Shown: piece by piece, positions 47,261-57,540 of the stretch | How the letters are laid out: every line of letters starts with the position of its first letter | How positions within the stretch are numbered: position 1 is the first letter of the stretch | Assembly (NCBI GenBank): GCA_002401965.1 | Contig: NVUR01000004.1 | Span: forward strand, 38,535-102,534 | Reading direction: 5' to 3' | Source: Alphaproteobacteria bacterium | GTDB lineage: Bacteria; Pseudomonadota; Alphaproteobacteria; Micavibrionales; Micavibrionaceae | DNA length: 64,000 nucleotides | Notes under the pieces: generated by a model | Database searches by the model: none | What the model was told of the DNA's origin: nothing | Seen by the model: only the letters and a program-made list of their open reading frames with translations | Program-made: the position numbers and the translations under genes

Positions 47261-47968
47261 ATGACAATGAATACAGCGCAAAATACAATTTTGGCAAAAC
47301 AAACAAATAAAGGCGGCCTTTTGGGCGGATCACGCGATCTGTTTCATTTCCTAAAGAAAAACCAAAGCACACCACCTTTGCAAACCAGTACAGAAGATTT
47401 GTTAAAATCTGCGTATAAGATGCTGGAACAGGCAGAGCATAATTTACAAGAACGAGACCAAAGAATAAATGCGTTGGAAAATATCCTTACAACAGATGAG
47501 CTAACACGCCTTACAAACCGCCGTGGCTTTTACGCTTCCTTTAAGGGAGAGCTGGATCGCACAAATAGAGCCAATAACCAAGGTGGCATCCTGATTATGA
47601 TTGATCTGGATCACTTTAAAACAATCAACGATACATTCGGCCACCTTGCGGGGGATGAAGCCCTGAAAACAGTTGGCGCGTTCTTGCTGAGTACTATACG
47701 TGATATGGATATTGCAGCGCGCATTGGCGGCGACGAATTTATCCTTCTATTTTCGAACACTTCCATTGCACAAGCTATGAAACGAATCAAAACATTAGGC
47801 ACAGAATTAAATAACCTCTCCTTTGAGTGGGAAGGAAAAACAATCAAGCTACACGCCAGCCTAGGTCTTAAAGAATATAAACAAAGCGACAGCATAGACG
47901 GCATCATAGAAGATGCGGATAAACGTATGTATCAGGATAAAAAAAGCAAGGCACAGACAAGACATTAA
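47261..47968 (+). CDS. GGDEF-domain diguanylate cyclase
   Basis: A protein of about 235 aa with an N-terminal unstructured/helical region (1-85, ending in a coiled coil) and one GGDEF domain: TTDELTRLTNRRGFYASF, MIDLDHFKTINDTFGHLAGDEAL, RIGGDEFILLF. An RDMD motif five residues before GGDEF is a canonical I-site, so product inhibition is likely. It has no membrane or known sensor domain. AAAAGGG lies before ATG 47261. It is a second c-di-GMP source about 2 kb from pleD. Confidence 0.9.
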   Translation: MTMNTAQNTILAKQTNKGGLLGGSRDLFHFLKKNQSTPPLQTSTEDLLKSAYKMLEQAEHNLQERDQRINALENILTTDELTRLTNRRGFYASFKGELDRTNRANNQGGILIMIDLDHFKTINDTFGHLAGDEALKTVGAFLLSTIRDMDIAARIGGDEFILLFSNTSIAQAMKRIKTLGTELNNLSFEWEGKTIKLHASLGLKEYKQSDSIDGIIEDADKRMYQDKKSKAQTRH

Positions 47969-48026
47969 ACCTAAAACCCTATATCTGCCACTTGTCCCCC
48001 TTAACTTGATGGCAGGTAAACCACAG

Positions 48027-48071
48027 GCCCGGATACGCACCCCTCCACACACTGCGTATTCGGGCTTTTCT
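48027..48071 (+). terminator. rho-independent terminator after the GGDEF gene
   Basis: 13-bp stem GCCCGGATACGCA/TGCGTATTCGGGC (one G-U) followed by TTTTC. The rest of 47969-48241 holds no gene I can support. Confidence 0.85.
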
Positions 48072-48241
48072 TGACTTTGTGGGTATTTTTTCCTATTGTA
48101 TTCACGTAATACGGGCGCATTGCATCTACAATCTTACAACAAAACAATATTTTACTTTGTGTAACACCGTAGAAGAAGAAATTTCAAAGGCAAAAAGGCG
48201 AAAAATTCTACGAACAAACTAATAAGAAAATAAATAGAGGC

Positions 48242-48946
48242 TCACTCTTGCACCATATCAGCCAAGACTTTACGCATTAATGGCACGGAAATACCGCGCT
48301 TTTCAGATAAGGCCATATGATCGGCGCGGGTGACAACATCACGGGCGGCGGCGAAGGAACGCTCCATGCGTGGCAGTAAATATGCAATCACATCATTGGA
48401 TAGACGTAATTGTCGATCACGAAACAACTTCATCAAAACGGATGCCAAGAGCATATCATCAGGCGCATGAATTTGTACACTGGGCGCGGCGCGGAAACGT
48501 GATGCCAGATCAGGCACAATAAAATCAACATGGGTCGGCGCCATACGCATGGTTACCATCATGGTTTTTTGCTCTTCCTTCAACATATTATAGAGATGGA
48601 ACAAAGTCGTCTCCGCCACGCGATCACCTAACCACGGATCAAGCGCATCAATAACAAAACTATCGCCCAGCGCAAATAATTCTTCGGCACTGTGAGTTGT
48701 CAGCATTTCGGGCTTAATAACGCACGCACCTGCTTTATCCTGCCACACGGCGGCCAGATGGCTTTTACCGCTTGCAGCCAGCCCTTGCAAAATCAACACA
48801 GGTGCAGGCCAATCAGACCAACGGTCAATCCAGCCAACCGCGTCACGGTTGCTCTGCCCGATATGGAAATCAGAACGCCCGAATGCATGACGAAAACCAA
48901 GATCAAGAGGCAATTGTTGCGCTTTTTCAAAGAGACCTGATGACAT
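48242..48946 (-). CDS. hdaA: HdaA, DnaA-homologous replication regulator
   Basis: A 234-aa protein homologous to the AAA+ part of DnaA. In alphaproteobacteria it promotes hydrolysis of DnaA-ATP when bound to the clamp. The N-terminal clamp-binding motif is QQLPLDLGF (10-18). The P-loop LQGLAASGKSHLAA is near 54. The sensor-like part FRAAPSVQIHAPDDMLLASVLMKLFRDRQ matches DnaA/Hda. It lies 5 bp after perM on the same strand. Confidence 0.92.
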   Translation of the reverse strand: MSSGLFEKAQQLPLDLGFRHAFGRSDFHIGQSNRDAVGWIDRWSDWPAPVLILQGLAASGKSHLAAVWQDKAGACVIKPEMLTTHSAEELFALGDSFVIDALDPWLGDRVAETTLFHLYNMLKEEQKTMMVTMRMAPTHVDFIVPDLASRFRAAPSVQIHAPDDMLLASVLMKLFRDRQLRLSNDVIAYLLPRMERSFAAARDVVTRADHMALSEKRGISVPLMRKVLADMVQE

Positions 48947-48951
48947 ATTAT

Positions 48952-50136
48952 TTACGCTTTACTCTTTTTAGGTTTGTTTGTTTTAGGTTTCCTTGATTTA
49001 ATCGATTTTTTTTCTGTTGATTTCTTGATCGACTTTTTTGCAGGCTTTTGATCTGTCGGATCAACCTCCATATCACGATAATACGCACTTTCCTTATACT
49101 TTTGTATCGCAAAAGCAAGCAACACACCGATCACCGCGGCGACAGGCACGGCCAAAAACATCCCCAGCACGCCAAGCAAACTGCCGCCCGCCAGCAACGC
49201 AAAGAACACCCATAAAGGATGCAGACCAACACTATCACCAACCAGTTTAGGTGTCAGGAAATTACCCTCAACCAATTGACCACCAATAAAGATACCCGCG
49301 ATCAGGCCAACAAAACCAATATCACCACTTTGAAACCATGCAACGGCAACACTAACAATTAAGCCCACGGCAGAACCCACCATAGGAATAACAGAAAGCA
49401 GCCCCGACATAAGCCCAATTAAAAACCCATATTTAAGCCCCGCCAGCGACAGCATCACCGCATAGGCAACGCCCAAAAAGACCGCCACAGTAATTTGCCC
49501 ACGCACAAAACCTGATAATTTCTGATCTATTTGCTTTAATAAGCCCATAATAACCTCTTCCGAATGACGGGGCATAAGATCACGTACCCACCGCGTTACG
49601 GATGGCCATTCCTTCATCATGAAATACGCAACAATCGGCATAAAAATTGCAACGGAAAGCATATCCATAACCGCCTGCCCGCCTGATGCAATTTTATGGA
49701 CGATATAATTCGCCGCATTAACCGCGGAACCCGCATTCTTTTTAAGTAGCGTTTCCAGAGTTTCACCATCCGCGCCGCCAATATATTGGTCAAGGCGCGC
49801 GGTGACAGGGCTCATAAGCCCCCAGAACTTTTCGATATATTGTGGGAGATCCGCTGAAAACTGTGACAATTCCCGATATAATATTGGCGATAAAACACCT
49901 GCAAAACCAAGAATAAGAATCAAAAAACCGCCAAGGATCATCATCGCCGCAGGCGCGCGCGCAATACCGATATCACCCAATTTATTAACCGTCGGATTAA
50001 GAAGGTACGCCACCGCAATGCCCAAAACAAAAGGCAATAACACCGCTTTGAACAAAATAACGCTGAGCAGGAACAACCCGCACGCGCAGCTCCAGAATAT
50101 TAAATGTGTTGTTGGGCTTAAGGGTTTAAAGCTCAT
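48952..50136 (-). CDS. perM: AI-2E family / PerM-like membrane transporter
   Basis: A 394-aa polytopic protein with about eight helices, a large central soluble segment (about 85-150) and the family motif IPMVGSAVGLIVSVAVAW near 250. The C-terminal ~30 residues are Lys-rich. It lies between DUF2066 and hdaA, a widely conserved order. The true substrate is uncertain in this family (autoinducer-2 export or ion antiport has been proposed for members). Confidence 0.9.
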   Translation of the reverse strand: MSFKPLSPTTHLIFWSCACGLFLLSVILFKAVLLPFVLGIAVAYLLNPTVNKLGDIGIARAPAAMMILGGFLILILGFAGVLSPILYRELSQFSADLPQYIEKFWGLMSPVTARLDQYIGGADGETLETLLKKNAGSAVNAANYIVHKIASGGQAVMDMLSVAIFMPIVAYFMMKEWPSVTRWVRDLMPRHSEEVIMGLLKQIDQKLSGFVRGQITVAVFLGVAYAVMLSLAGLKYGFLIGLMSGLLSVIPMVGSAVGLIVSVAVAWFQSGDIGFVGLIAGIFIGGQLVEGNFLTPKLVGDSVGLHPLWVFFALLAGGSLLGVLGMFLAVPVAAVIGVLLAFAIQKYKESAYYRDMEVDPTDQKPAKKSIKKSTEKKSIKSRKPKTNKPKKSKA

Positions 50137-50158
50137 TATGATCTATCCTGAGATGATG

Positions 50159-51430
50159 TTAAAATGTATGTACTGCGCCACTATCTTCTGTATTTGAAGT
50201 GTTTTGAGTACTACGATAAAAATTATTAGGCTGAATTTTAGGCGCACCACGATATGTCAGATCATACATCATTTCAGGCGATCCACGTTGATTATCAGTA
50301 AATTTATGCGCCGATCCATTGGGATACCCCTGCCCCAAAGACATATTAGAACGTGATAAATCATCACGAAGATGCTTAATATCGCCGCGATATTTAAAGG
50401 ACAAACGTGCCTCAACTTTTTTCATCGATAGAACCGAAAGATCATTAAGCCCAGAAATATTTGTTAAGGCCTGCCTAACCCGCACCCACTGTTTTATATT
50501 TGAAAACGGTACACGAATATGAAAAATTTGACTTTGCGCGGCACTGGCCAGCGTTTTACGTTTCCAATCTTTTTGCAGAGCCGTATATGCACTTAATACG
50601 CCACGATCATAAATACCTTTTATCGTTTCCTGACCATCAGCGACCAAAAAGATATCCTGCACATGTTCTGCACTGGCACGATCTGTGCGGTAAATACTGA
50701 TACGTAGACGACCAACCGCCTTCTCGTCTGCATTACGGATATCCGACAATGTCTTATCAGGTACGGCAATCATGATGGCTGCTTCTGTTGCATCATAACG
50801 CCCCAACATCCTATCCAACTTGCGACGCTCATAACCCAAAGCCTGATCTTCATCAATATCGGCGATGTCCATCAAATCACCGATTGGCACCTCCACTGGT
50901 ACTAATCCACTGGAAAGCGTGGCATTGCTCCATGAGGTCATCCATAGATTCCCTTCCGACCAGATCATGTTACGCCCATCACGTTGAAAAACTGGCAGAA
51001 TAAGCAACGTTTTACTGCCCACATTTGTAAAGGTAACACCAGAGACCGAGAAAAACTTACTGACCGCGGCTTCACGAAAACGGAAAGTATACGTGCCGAC
51101 ATAACGCACTGCAGAAAGCTGCTCGTCCGTTACTTCGTAATCTTTCACCAGCGAAGATATCGTCAAAGCATTGGGCGTTGATACAGACGCGGCCTGTGCC
51201 TCAACCACCATTCGTTGTGCGAGGATGCTAAAGGCTTTATTTTGTGCCTCATTAAAGGCCTGATTTTGCGCCGCGACTGAATTTCCTGCCGTTACGTCAA
51301 CCTTTACGCTTTCAACAACAAACAGCGAATCATACGCCATTGCTTGCCCCATATTGAGCCAACATAAAAATATAAAACCGACTGTGAATATTATACGCTT
51401 GCAGTTAATAGCCTGATAAGGTAAGCCCAT
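50159..51430 (-). CDS. DUF2066 domain-containing exported protein
   Basis: A 423-aa protein with an N-terminal hydrophobic signal segment (about 12-32, ending GQAMA). The VESVKVDVTAGNSVAAQNQAF opening and following residues match DUF2066, found in many proteobacteria upstream of perM-hda. It is probably periplasmic, with no catalytic motif visible. The C-terminal ~90 residues (LSRSNMSLGQGYPNG onward) look disordered. It is divergent from purM with a 63-bp gap. Confidence 0.85.
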   Translation of the reverse strand: MGLPYQAINCKRIIFTVGFIFLCWLNMGQAMAYDSLFVVESVKVDVTAGNSVAAQNQAFNEAQNKAFSILAQRMVVEAQAASVSTPNALTISSLVKDYEVTDEQLSAVRYVGTYTFRFREAAVSKFFSVSGVTFTNVGSKTLLILPVFQRDGRNMIWSEGNLWMTSWSNATLSSGLVPVEVPIGDLMDIADIDEDQALGYERRKLDRMLGRYDATEAAIMIAVPDKTLSDIRNADEKAVGRLRISIYRTDRASAEHVQDIFLVADGQETIKGIYDRGVLSAYTALQKDWKRKTLASAAQSQIFHIRVPFSNIKQWVRVRQALTNISGLNDLSVLSMKKVEARLSFKYRGDIKHLRDDLSRSNMSLGQGYPNGSAHKFTDNQRGSPEMMYDLTYRGAPKIQPNNFYRSTQNTSNTEDSGAVHTF

Positions 51431-51493
51431 GATGCCTCTGAATATATTATAAGTGAATAATTAGTTTTATAACGACATGAGCATAAGAGCAAC

Positions 51494-52636
51494 ATGAAAG
51501 AACAAATACAGACAAGTGCGTATAAAGAAGCTGGCGTTGACATCGATGCGGCGGCGGATTTAGTTGAGCAAATCAAGCCCTCTATCAAAAAAACAATGCG
51601 CGAGGGTGTAATGAGTGGTCTTGGCGGGTTTGGTGCGCTGTTTGATCCAAAAGCCGCGGGATATGATGATCCGATCCTTGTATCCTCAACGGATGGTGTT
51701 GGCACAAAGATCAAAATATCCATTGATTCAAATACACATGACACAATCGGGATAGACGCCGTTGCCATGTGCGTTAATGATTTGGTCGTTCAAGGGGCGG
51801 AGCCTTTATTCTTCCTTGATTACTTTGCCACAGGAAAACTGGAAAACACCGTTGCCAAAGCCGTTATTGAAGGCGTAGCAAAAGGGTGTGAGATATCAGG
51901 ATGCGCCTTAATCGGCGGCGAGACTGCCGAAATGCCAGGACTTTATGCCGATGGCGATTACGATCTGGCTGGCTTTACGGTTGGCGCGGTTAATCGTGAC
52001 GCCCTGATTACGGGGGAGACAATCACCGAAGGTCACGTTATTTTGGGTCTTGCCTCTAACGGTGTGCATTCCAACGGCTATTCACTGGTACGGAAAATCA
52101 TCAGAGATTCCGAAGACTTCACGTATGACAGTCCAGTCCCTTTTGACATGACTGTTACAGTGCAAGAAAAAGATATTACGAAACAAACGACGCAGAAGGC
52201 GGAAACGCTAAACGATGCTTTGCTTGCACCGACCAGAATTTACGTTAAATCACTATTGAAAGCCCTGAAGATCAAGAGCGATGACACAACGCCTGCGATA
52301 AAAGGCATGGCGCATATTACGGGTGGCGGTCTGACCGAGAATATTCCGCGCGTTCTGCCTGATGGCTTTGCTGCCCATATTGATGTTGCGGCGTGGAAAC
52401 TGCCCGCCATATTCACATGGTTGAAAAAATTGGGTAATCTTGAAAATTCTGATCTTGCACGCACATTAAATTGCGGTATCGGCATGATTGTTGTTTGCGA
52501 TCCAAAACACGCCGATGCAATTGAAAAGTCGCTCATCAGTACAGGTGAAACGGTTTATAAAATCGGTGAAATAAAGAAGAAAAAGCAATCAGACATCAGT
52601 ATCGTCCTCAATAATCTTACTGCGTCATGGGGATAG
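51494..52636 (+). CDS. purM: phosphoribosylformylglycinamidine cyclo-ligase PurM
   Basis: Makes AIR from FGAM and ATP in purine synthesis. The 380 aa include YKEAGVDIDAAADLVEQIKP, GLGGFGALFDPK, SSTDGVGTKIKIS, CVNDLVVQGAEPLFFLDY and GGETAEMPGLYADGDYD. HITGGGLTENIPRVLP is near 275. It overlaps purN by 10 bp, giving tight coupling with the GAR formyltransferase. Confidence 0.97.
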   Translation: MKEQIQTSAYKEAGVDIDAAADLVEQIKPSIKKTMREGVMSGLGGFGALFDPKAAGYDDPILVSSTDGVGTKIKISIDSNTHDTIGIDAVAMCVNDLVVQGAEPLFFLDYFATGKLENTVAKAVIEGVAKGCEISGCALIGGETAEMPGLYADGDYDLAGFTVGAVNRDALITGETITEGHVILGLASNGVHSNGYSLVRKIIRDSEDFTYDSPVPFDMTVTVQEKDITKQTTQKAETLNDALLAPTRIYVKSLLKALKIKSDDTTPAIKGMAHITGGGLTENIPRVLPDGFAAHIDVAAWKLPAIFTWLKKLGNLENSDLARTLNCGIGMIVVCDPKHADAIEKSLISTGETVYKIGEIKKKKQSDISIVLNNLTASWG

Positions 52637-53214
52637 ATAAGCTCAAACTCGGCGTTTTTATTTCTGGTAGAGGCAGCAATATGCTGTCTATTATAGAGTC
52701 CTGCAAAGACACAGATTTTCCAGCGGAAATATCCGTTGTTTTATCCAACCGCCCTGACGCTGGCGGGATCGCTTTGGCACAAGATGCCAAAATAGCAACA
52801 GAGATTGTCGATCATAAAAAATTCAAGAGCCGTGAAGATTTCGAAGACGAGATACAGGCTCGCCTTAAAAATCATGATGTTGACCTAATTGTTTTGGCAG
52901 GATTCATGCGTATTCTGACCGCGAGCTTTGTCGCAGAGTGGCCGGATCAAATGATTAATATTCATCCATCCTTATTACCCGATTATAAAGGGTTGAACAC
53001 GCATGAACGGGCGATCAATGACGGCAAGACAGTATCAGGCTGCACCGTGCATTTTGTCAGTGAGGATCTGGATAGCGGGGCGATTATCCTGCAAAAACGC
53101 GTCGACATACACAAAGATGATACACCCGATACACTGGCTGCGCGTATATTAGAACAAGAACATAAAGCCTACCCCGAGGCCATAAAGACCATCGCCTCAT
53201 CGCGCATAAAATAG
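52627..53214 (+). CDS. purN: phosphoribosylglycinamide formyltransferase PurN
   Basis: A 195-aa formyltransferase using 10-formyl-THF. VFISGRGSNMLSIIESC is at the N-terminus. The catalytic Asn/His/Asp region is in INIHPSLLPDYKGLNTHERA (~105-125) and SGCTVHFVSEDLDSGAIILQ. Overlap with purM gives a complete two-gene unit. Confidence 0.96.
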   Translation: MGIDKLKLGVFISGRGSNMLSIIESCKDTDFPAEISVVLSNRPDAGGIALAQDAKIATEIVDHKKFKSREDFEDEIQARLKNHDVDLIVLAGFMRILTASFVAEWPDQMINIHPSLLPDYKGLNTHERAINDGKTVSGCTVHFVSEDLDSGAIILQKRVDIHKDDTPDTLAARILEQEHKAYPEAIKTIASSRIK

Positions 53215-53275
53215 AGATAGATTCCTTAACAAACTTTGCGTACAATGAAGCCGTATTAACGAAGCCTTCAAACAA

Positions 53276-53440
53276 ATGGATATTTTCAAAATGGCAAATC
53301 ACAAAGTCGTCAATGTTGACTCAAAAGACGTACAGAATGCAGAGAAAATGTGGCATAATTTCACAGTTTTCGGGAAATATACGGTTCTGGCTATCTGCGC
53401 CCTTATGGCTGGCTTAGCTGCCGCATTTGTACAATTTTAA
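53276..53440 (+). CDS. aa3-type cytochrome c oxidase subunit IV
   Basis: A small protein (54 aa, or 49 aa from the second Met at 53291) with a short charged N-terminus, then EKMWHNFTVFGKYTVLAICA and a single C-terminal membrane helix ending AAAFVQF. The W-x-x-F-x-x-F-x-K-Y pattern matches the alphaproteobacterial subunit IV family, a single-helix accessory subunit of aa3 oxidase. No other oxidase gene is next to it, which is usual for this orphan subunit. Confidence 0.7.
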   Translation: MDIFKMANHKVVNVDSKDVQNAEKMWHNFTVFGKYTVLAICALMAGLAAAFVQF

Positions 53441-53559
53441 GACATCCCCGTATTATCTCTGTGTTTATAATAAATCCTTAACTATTTGCGATCATAATCC
53501 TGCATGAGCGAGCAATTCGTTCGCCATATCCAAAACAGGAAAGAACTCCGGCCAGAGTC

Positions 53560-56500
53560 ATGTTGATACAACAATATTTGAAAACGAGAAAACGAGACAG
53601 TAATCGCACTCCCATATTTGCGCTTGCGCTGCTTCTTATGCTTTCCTGTTTGACACTAACCAAAACAGCCAATGCACAAAACCAGCAAGCCTTAACGCTG
53701 AAACAAAACACAAAAGCTTTATCCATCGCACCTTACAGCTATATCACCCCAGATAAAGAGAAAATCTTAAGCCCTGATACCATCATTTCCCGCCACCGCA
53801 GCAACCTGCGTGGTGAGCGAAAAAACACAAATACGCTTAACCTCGGTGCAAGCACGACGCCTTCGTGGATTTTATTCACTGTTTATAATAAATCCAATAT
53901 CGATGATTGGGTTCTACATTTTGGCGGGACGCTTGATGGTCGTATGGGGATGGTCAAAAAACTTAGCATTATGGATTATACGACCAAACAAACCATTATC
54001 CACCCACCACCCAATAACCCAAAAGAAACATCGCCCTTTATAGGCAACATCCTGCCTATAAAAATCAAACCTGGCACCAAGACCACCTTTATACTGTATG
54101 TCGAATCGGATAACGGTCTGCCCTTGGTACTCGCCCCTAAAATTATACCGCAAAGCACATATATGCGAGATATGCTCAGTGTTGATATAAAAACAATCAT
54201 CACATCCATAATATTTATAGGCATTATCGCCTTTTTCGCTGTTTCTTATTATATTGGACGTAATAAAACCTCCGTTGCTTTGGCGTCCTATTACGCCTTG
54301 CTCTATGCTTTATTTTTAAATCTGGATATTCACTTTCTTTCACATGGCTTTATCACTGGAACAACCTTATTCACCCTGTATATAGCCAGCTTTATTCCTC
54401 TATTTTTTGCGATAAAATTCTTTAATAAAATCACTTATGATAAAAAACCTATGGAAAATATGGCGCTCATCGCCTTAGCCATTTTGATCGCCGCGATCAC
54501 ATTTTTATACCTCTTCATCATAGAAATGAGCAACACTGGTCTCATCGCTCTTACAGGAACAATTTTCATCAGTTTTACTTCGGCTATTATAATAGCCGCC
54601 TTAACCGGAACGAAAACACCAATAATAACCGCATTATTTTGTATTGGGCTTGGGTTTACACCTCTATCTTTTTTACTTCTGTCTCTATATGCAATGCATG
54701 TTATACCCGCAACATCCTTGGTCATTGACCTGTTTTGGTTCTTACAGATCCTCGGCGCAACATGCTTTATTTTAGCCTTCTTAAAATCAAGCAAACATAG
54801 GAAAATACGCAAAGAACAAGAAGAATTGCACACAAAGCACGAACAGCAATCACTTGCCCAATTGCAAAAATCCAAAGACTCTGCCGATCAAGCCCGCTTA
54901 TTGCGTGTTATTGAACGCGAACGCGAATTAATGGCAGAATTGCGCGAACGCGAGGTTAAAAGAACAGAGGAAATGCGCCAATCCAAAGAAATCGCAGATA
55001 AAGCCAATCACGCTAAATCAGCCTTTCTTGCCGTTGTCAGCCACGAAATAAGAACACCGATGAATGGTATTTTGGGCATGGTGCAGTTACTGCAAAATAC
55101 TGGTCTAACGAAAAGTCAGACTGGATACGTCAATATCATGCAAAAATCTGGCGATAGCATGATGGCTTTGCTGAACGATATTCTGGATTTTGAAAAAATT
55201 GAACGCGGGAATATGGAGCTGGAGAATATTGACTTCAACCTTCACCAACTGGCCAATGATATCATCATCTTAATGTCCGGACATGCCGCACAAAAGAATA
55301 TAGAGATAAAAACCGACATCGCGGATAACGTTCCAATGACTGTTATGGGTGATCCTACACGCTTGCGTCAGGTGCTTATGAATCTTGTGAATAACGGGCT
55401 TAAATTCACCCAAAAAGGTCACGTTACGATTGAGATAAAACAAACTGGTAGCGAGAAAGAACCCTTAATTTATTTCGCCGTCAAAGACACAGGCATTGGT
55501 ATTTCCGAAGAGGCACAAAGCAAGCTGTTTACGCCCTTTAAACAGGCAGAAACCAGTACGTCACGCCAATATGGCGGTACAGGGCTGGGGCTTGCGATAT
55601 CAGATCGTCTAATCGAAGCGATGAAAGGCAAAATAGAAGTCAACAGCAAGGAAGGCATCGGCAGTACATTCTCATTTTCTATCAAATTAGAAGCAAAGAA
55701 CAATATGACAGGCAATGATACAGACACAAGCACACGAACAGAAAATCAAAAGCAGGTTCGCCCTATGAATATCCTGATTGTTGAAGATAATGAAATGAAC
55801 AGAAAAGTACTGGAAGGCTTCCTATCTTGTGACGGACACATCCTGTCCATGGCACAAAACGGGTTGGAAGCTCTGGAAATCTGTAAAACGACAAAGTTGG
55901 ATTTAATCCTAATGGATATTCAAATGGATGGCTTATCAGGGTTAGAAACAACCCAAAAATTACGTGCAAATACGAATAAGAAAATCGCATCAACACCAAT
56001 TATAGCCCTTACAGGGAATGTGACGCTTGAAGACATTGAAATATTTTTTGAAGCCCAGATGAATGGATTTATCGGCAAGCCAATTGACGCAAAAAAACTA
56101 CGCGACGTTATTTATAATGCTTCTATCGGGAAATTTGAAAATGATTTGCCGGGAAGTTTACATGATGAAAACAAAAAACATGGCTCAGTAGACATTCAAA
56201 ACATAACCCATAATCTAACATTTGATAATCGAGAGGACTTCCTTGAAGACACAAAAGAGACGTCTTTTACAAAAAAGAAGGGCGACCTTTTAAATCAGAA
56301 AACAGATTTAGCATTCGATGATAAAAACCACGCAGGTACACCAGTTCCAAAATCGATAACACCAAAAACACCTTTGCCAAAATTTAAGCCTGAAAACAAA
56401 AATAATGATGAACTAACAGAGATCCAAAAATATCTGCTGGAACAACATTCCGATAAAACAGAAACAGCCGAAACAAAACCGATCAAAATAACCACCCCAG

Positions 56501-56916
56501 ACCCGATAGAAACAACACCAGTGGCAGAAAAGGCAAACGTAGATGATATCAATATAAACGATATAGAAGACATTCTTGATACAGCAATGCTGCAAAGCCT
56601 GATTGATACACTTGGCGAAGAACAATTCTTAAATCTTCTGGATGGGTTTTTAGATAAGTCCGCCGAAATCATCGGAAATATCAATAATATTATAACAGAA
56701 AGCAACATCCCTTTACTAGGTACTCGCGCACATGAATTAAAAGGAATGTCCGGTAACTTTGGCATGAAACAAGTCAGTGACATTGCCGGAGAAGTCGAAA
56801 AAGCTGCAAAAATGGCGCAAAAAGAAAACGCACTATCCGAGGCCAGAAAACTAAACGCCGCAAATGAGAGAACAAAAGCGGCGTTTCAAAAATGGCAAAA
56901 AAATCTTAAGACTTAA
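53560..56916 (+). CDS. 7TM hybrid histidine kinase (7TMR-DISM, HisKA-HATPase-REC-HPt)
   Basis: A 1118-aa membrane sensor. The signal peptide is about 1-39 (ends TKTANAQ). A periplasmic 7TMR-DISMED2-like beta domain covers about 50-195, with WILFTVYNKSNIDDWVLHFGG. Seven membrane helices lie at about 205-405. A coiled coil (415-480) leads to HisKA with His495 in [12 protein letters not shown]. The HATPase has NLVNNGLKF and GGTGLGLAIS, and REC has its Asp in LILMDIQMDGLSG (~789). A long charged linker is followed by a C-terminal HPt with its His in RAHELKGMSGNFG (~1062). It is a complete internal phosphorelay whose partner regulator is not fused. It converges on ndk 2 bp away. Confidence 0.94.
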   Translation: MLIQQYLKTRKRDSNRTPIFALALLLMLSCLTLTKTANAQNQQALTLKQNTKALSIAPYSYITPDKEKILSPDTIISRHRSNLRGERKNTNTLNLGASTTPSWILFTVYNKSNIDDWVLHFGGTLDGRMGMVKKLSIMDYTTKQTIIHPPPNNPKETSPFIGNILPIKIKPGTKTTFILYVESDNGLPLVLAPKIIPQSTYMRDMLSVDIKTIITSIIFIGIIAFFAVSYYIGRNKTSVALASYYALLYALFLNLDIHFLSHGFITGTTLFTLYIASFIPLFFAIKFFNKITYDKKPMENMALIALAILIAAITFLYLFIIEMSNTGLIALTGTIFISFTSAIIIAALTGTKTPIITALFCIGLGFTPLSFLLLSLYAMHVIPATSLVIDLFWFLQILGATCFILAFLKSSKHRKIRKEQEELHTKHEQQSLAQLQKSKDSADQARLLRVIERERELMAELREREVKRTEEMRQSKEIADKANHAKSAFLAVVSHEIRTPMNGILGMVQLLQNTGLTKSQTGYVNIMQKSGDSMMALLNDILDFEKIERGNMELENIDFNLHQLANDIIILMSGHAAQKNIEIKTDIADNVPMTVMGDPTRLRQVLMNLVNNGLKFTQKGHVTIEIKQTGSEKEPLIYFAVKDTGIGISEEAQSKLFTPFKQAETSTSRQYGGTGLGLAISDRLIEAMKGKIEVNSKEGIGSTFSFSIKLEAKNNMTGNDTDTSTRTENQKQVRPMNILIVEDNEMNRKVLEGFLSCDGHILSMAQNGLEALEICKTTKLDLILMDIQMDGLSGLETTQKLRANTNKKIASTPIIALTGNVTLEDIEIFFEAQMNGFIGKPIDAKKLRDVIYNASIGKFENDLPGSLHDENKKHGSVDIQNITHNLTFDNREDFLEDTKETSFTKKKGDLLNQKTDLAFDDKNHAGTPVPKSITPKTPLPKFKPENKNNDELTEIQKYLLEQHSDKTETAETKPIKITTPDPIETTPVAEKANVDDININDIEDILDTAMLQSLIDTLGEEQFLNLLDGFLDKSAEIIGNINNIITESNIPLLGTRAHELKGMSGNFGMKQVSDIAGEVEKAAKMAQKENALSEARKLNAANERTKAAFQKWQKNLKT

Positions 56917-56918
56917 TT

Positions 56919-57341
56919 TTAGCCTACAATCTCATCATTAGAGAAAAAATATTCAATTTCGATTTTTGCATTATCCGCAGAATCTGAACCATGGACAGAG
57001 TTTTCACCAATATCAATTGCGTGTTCTTTACGGATCGTACCTGCATCGGCTTCTTCAGGGTTTGTTGCGCCCATCACTTCACGATATTTTGCAATGGCAT
57101 TCTCGCCTTCTAGAACTTGTACAACTACAGGCGCAGAGGACATAAATTCTGTCAATTCACCAAAGAAGGGACGTTCACTGTGTACTGCGTAAAAGCCTTT
57201 TGCTTTCTCCAGTGACATATGGATACGTTTTTGTCCGATAATGCGTAAACCCGCAGCCTCGATTATTGTATTAATTGCACCTGTCAGATTACGACGTGTC
57301 GCATCCGGCTTGATGATAGAAAATGTACGTTCAATAGCCAT
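56919..57341 (-). CDS. ndk: nucleoside diphosphate kinase
   Basis: A 140-aa enzyme transferring the gamma-phosphate between NTPs and NDPs. [16 protein letters not shown] opens the protein, and the phospho-His is in [17 protein letters not shown] (~117). Start MAIERTFS at 57341, as in other Ndk; the longer frame adds 21 residues of non-family sequence. Confidence 0.96.
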   Translation of the reverse strand: MAIERTFSIIKPDATRRNLTGAINTIIEAAGLRIIGQKRIHMSLEKAKGFYAVHSERPFFGELTEFMSSAPVVVQVLEGENAIAKYREVMGATNPEEADAGTIRKEHAIDIGENSVHGSDSADNAKIEIEYFFSNDEIVG

Positions 57342-57540
57342 CTCTTTTATAATCCTTATACCCTTAAATGTTATTCGAACATCTATATATCGACCCCGCG
57401 CCACAGATGCAAGTGTGAATATTCGAAATCATACAGCAAAATAAGGACAAATCATTGCAATTCATGGTCATATTGCGCTAGAATAGGGCATAAAAAATAA
57501 AAGCTCAACAATGAGCTATAAAATACGGGTGTTAGATTAG

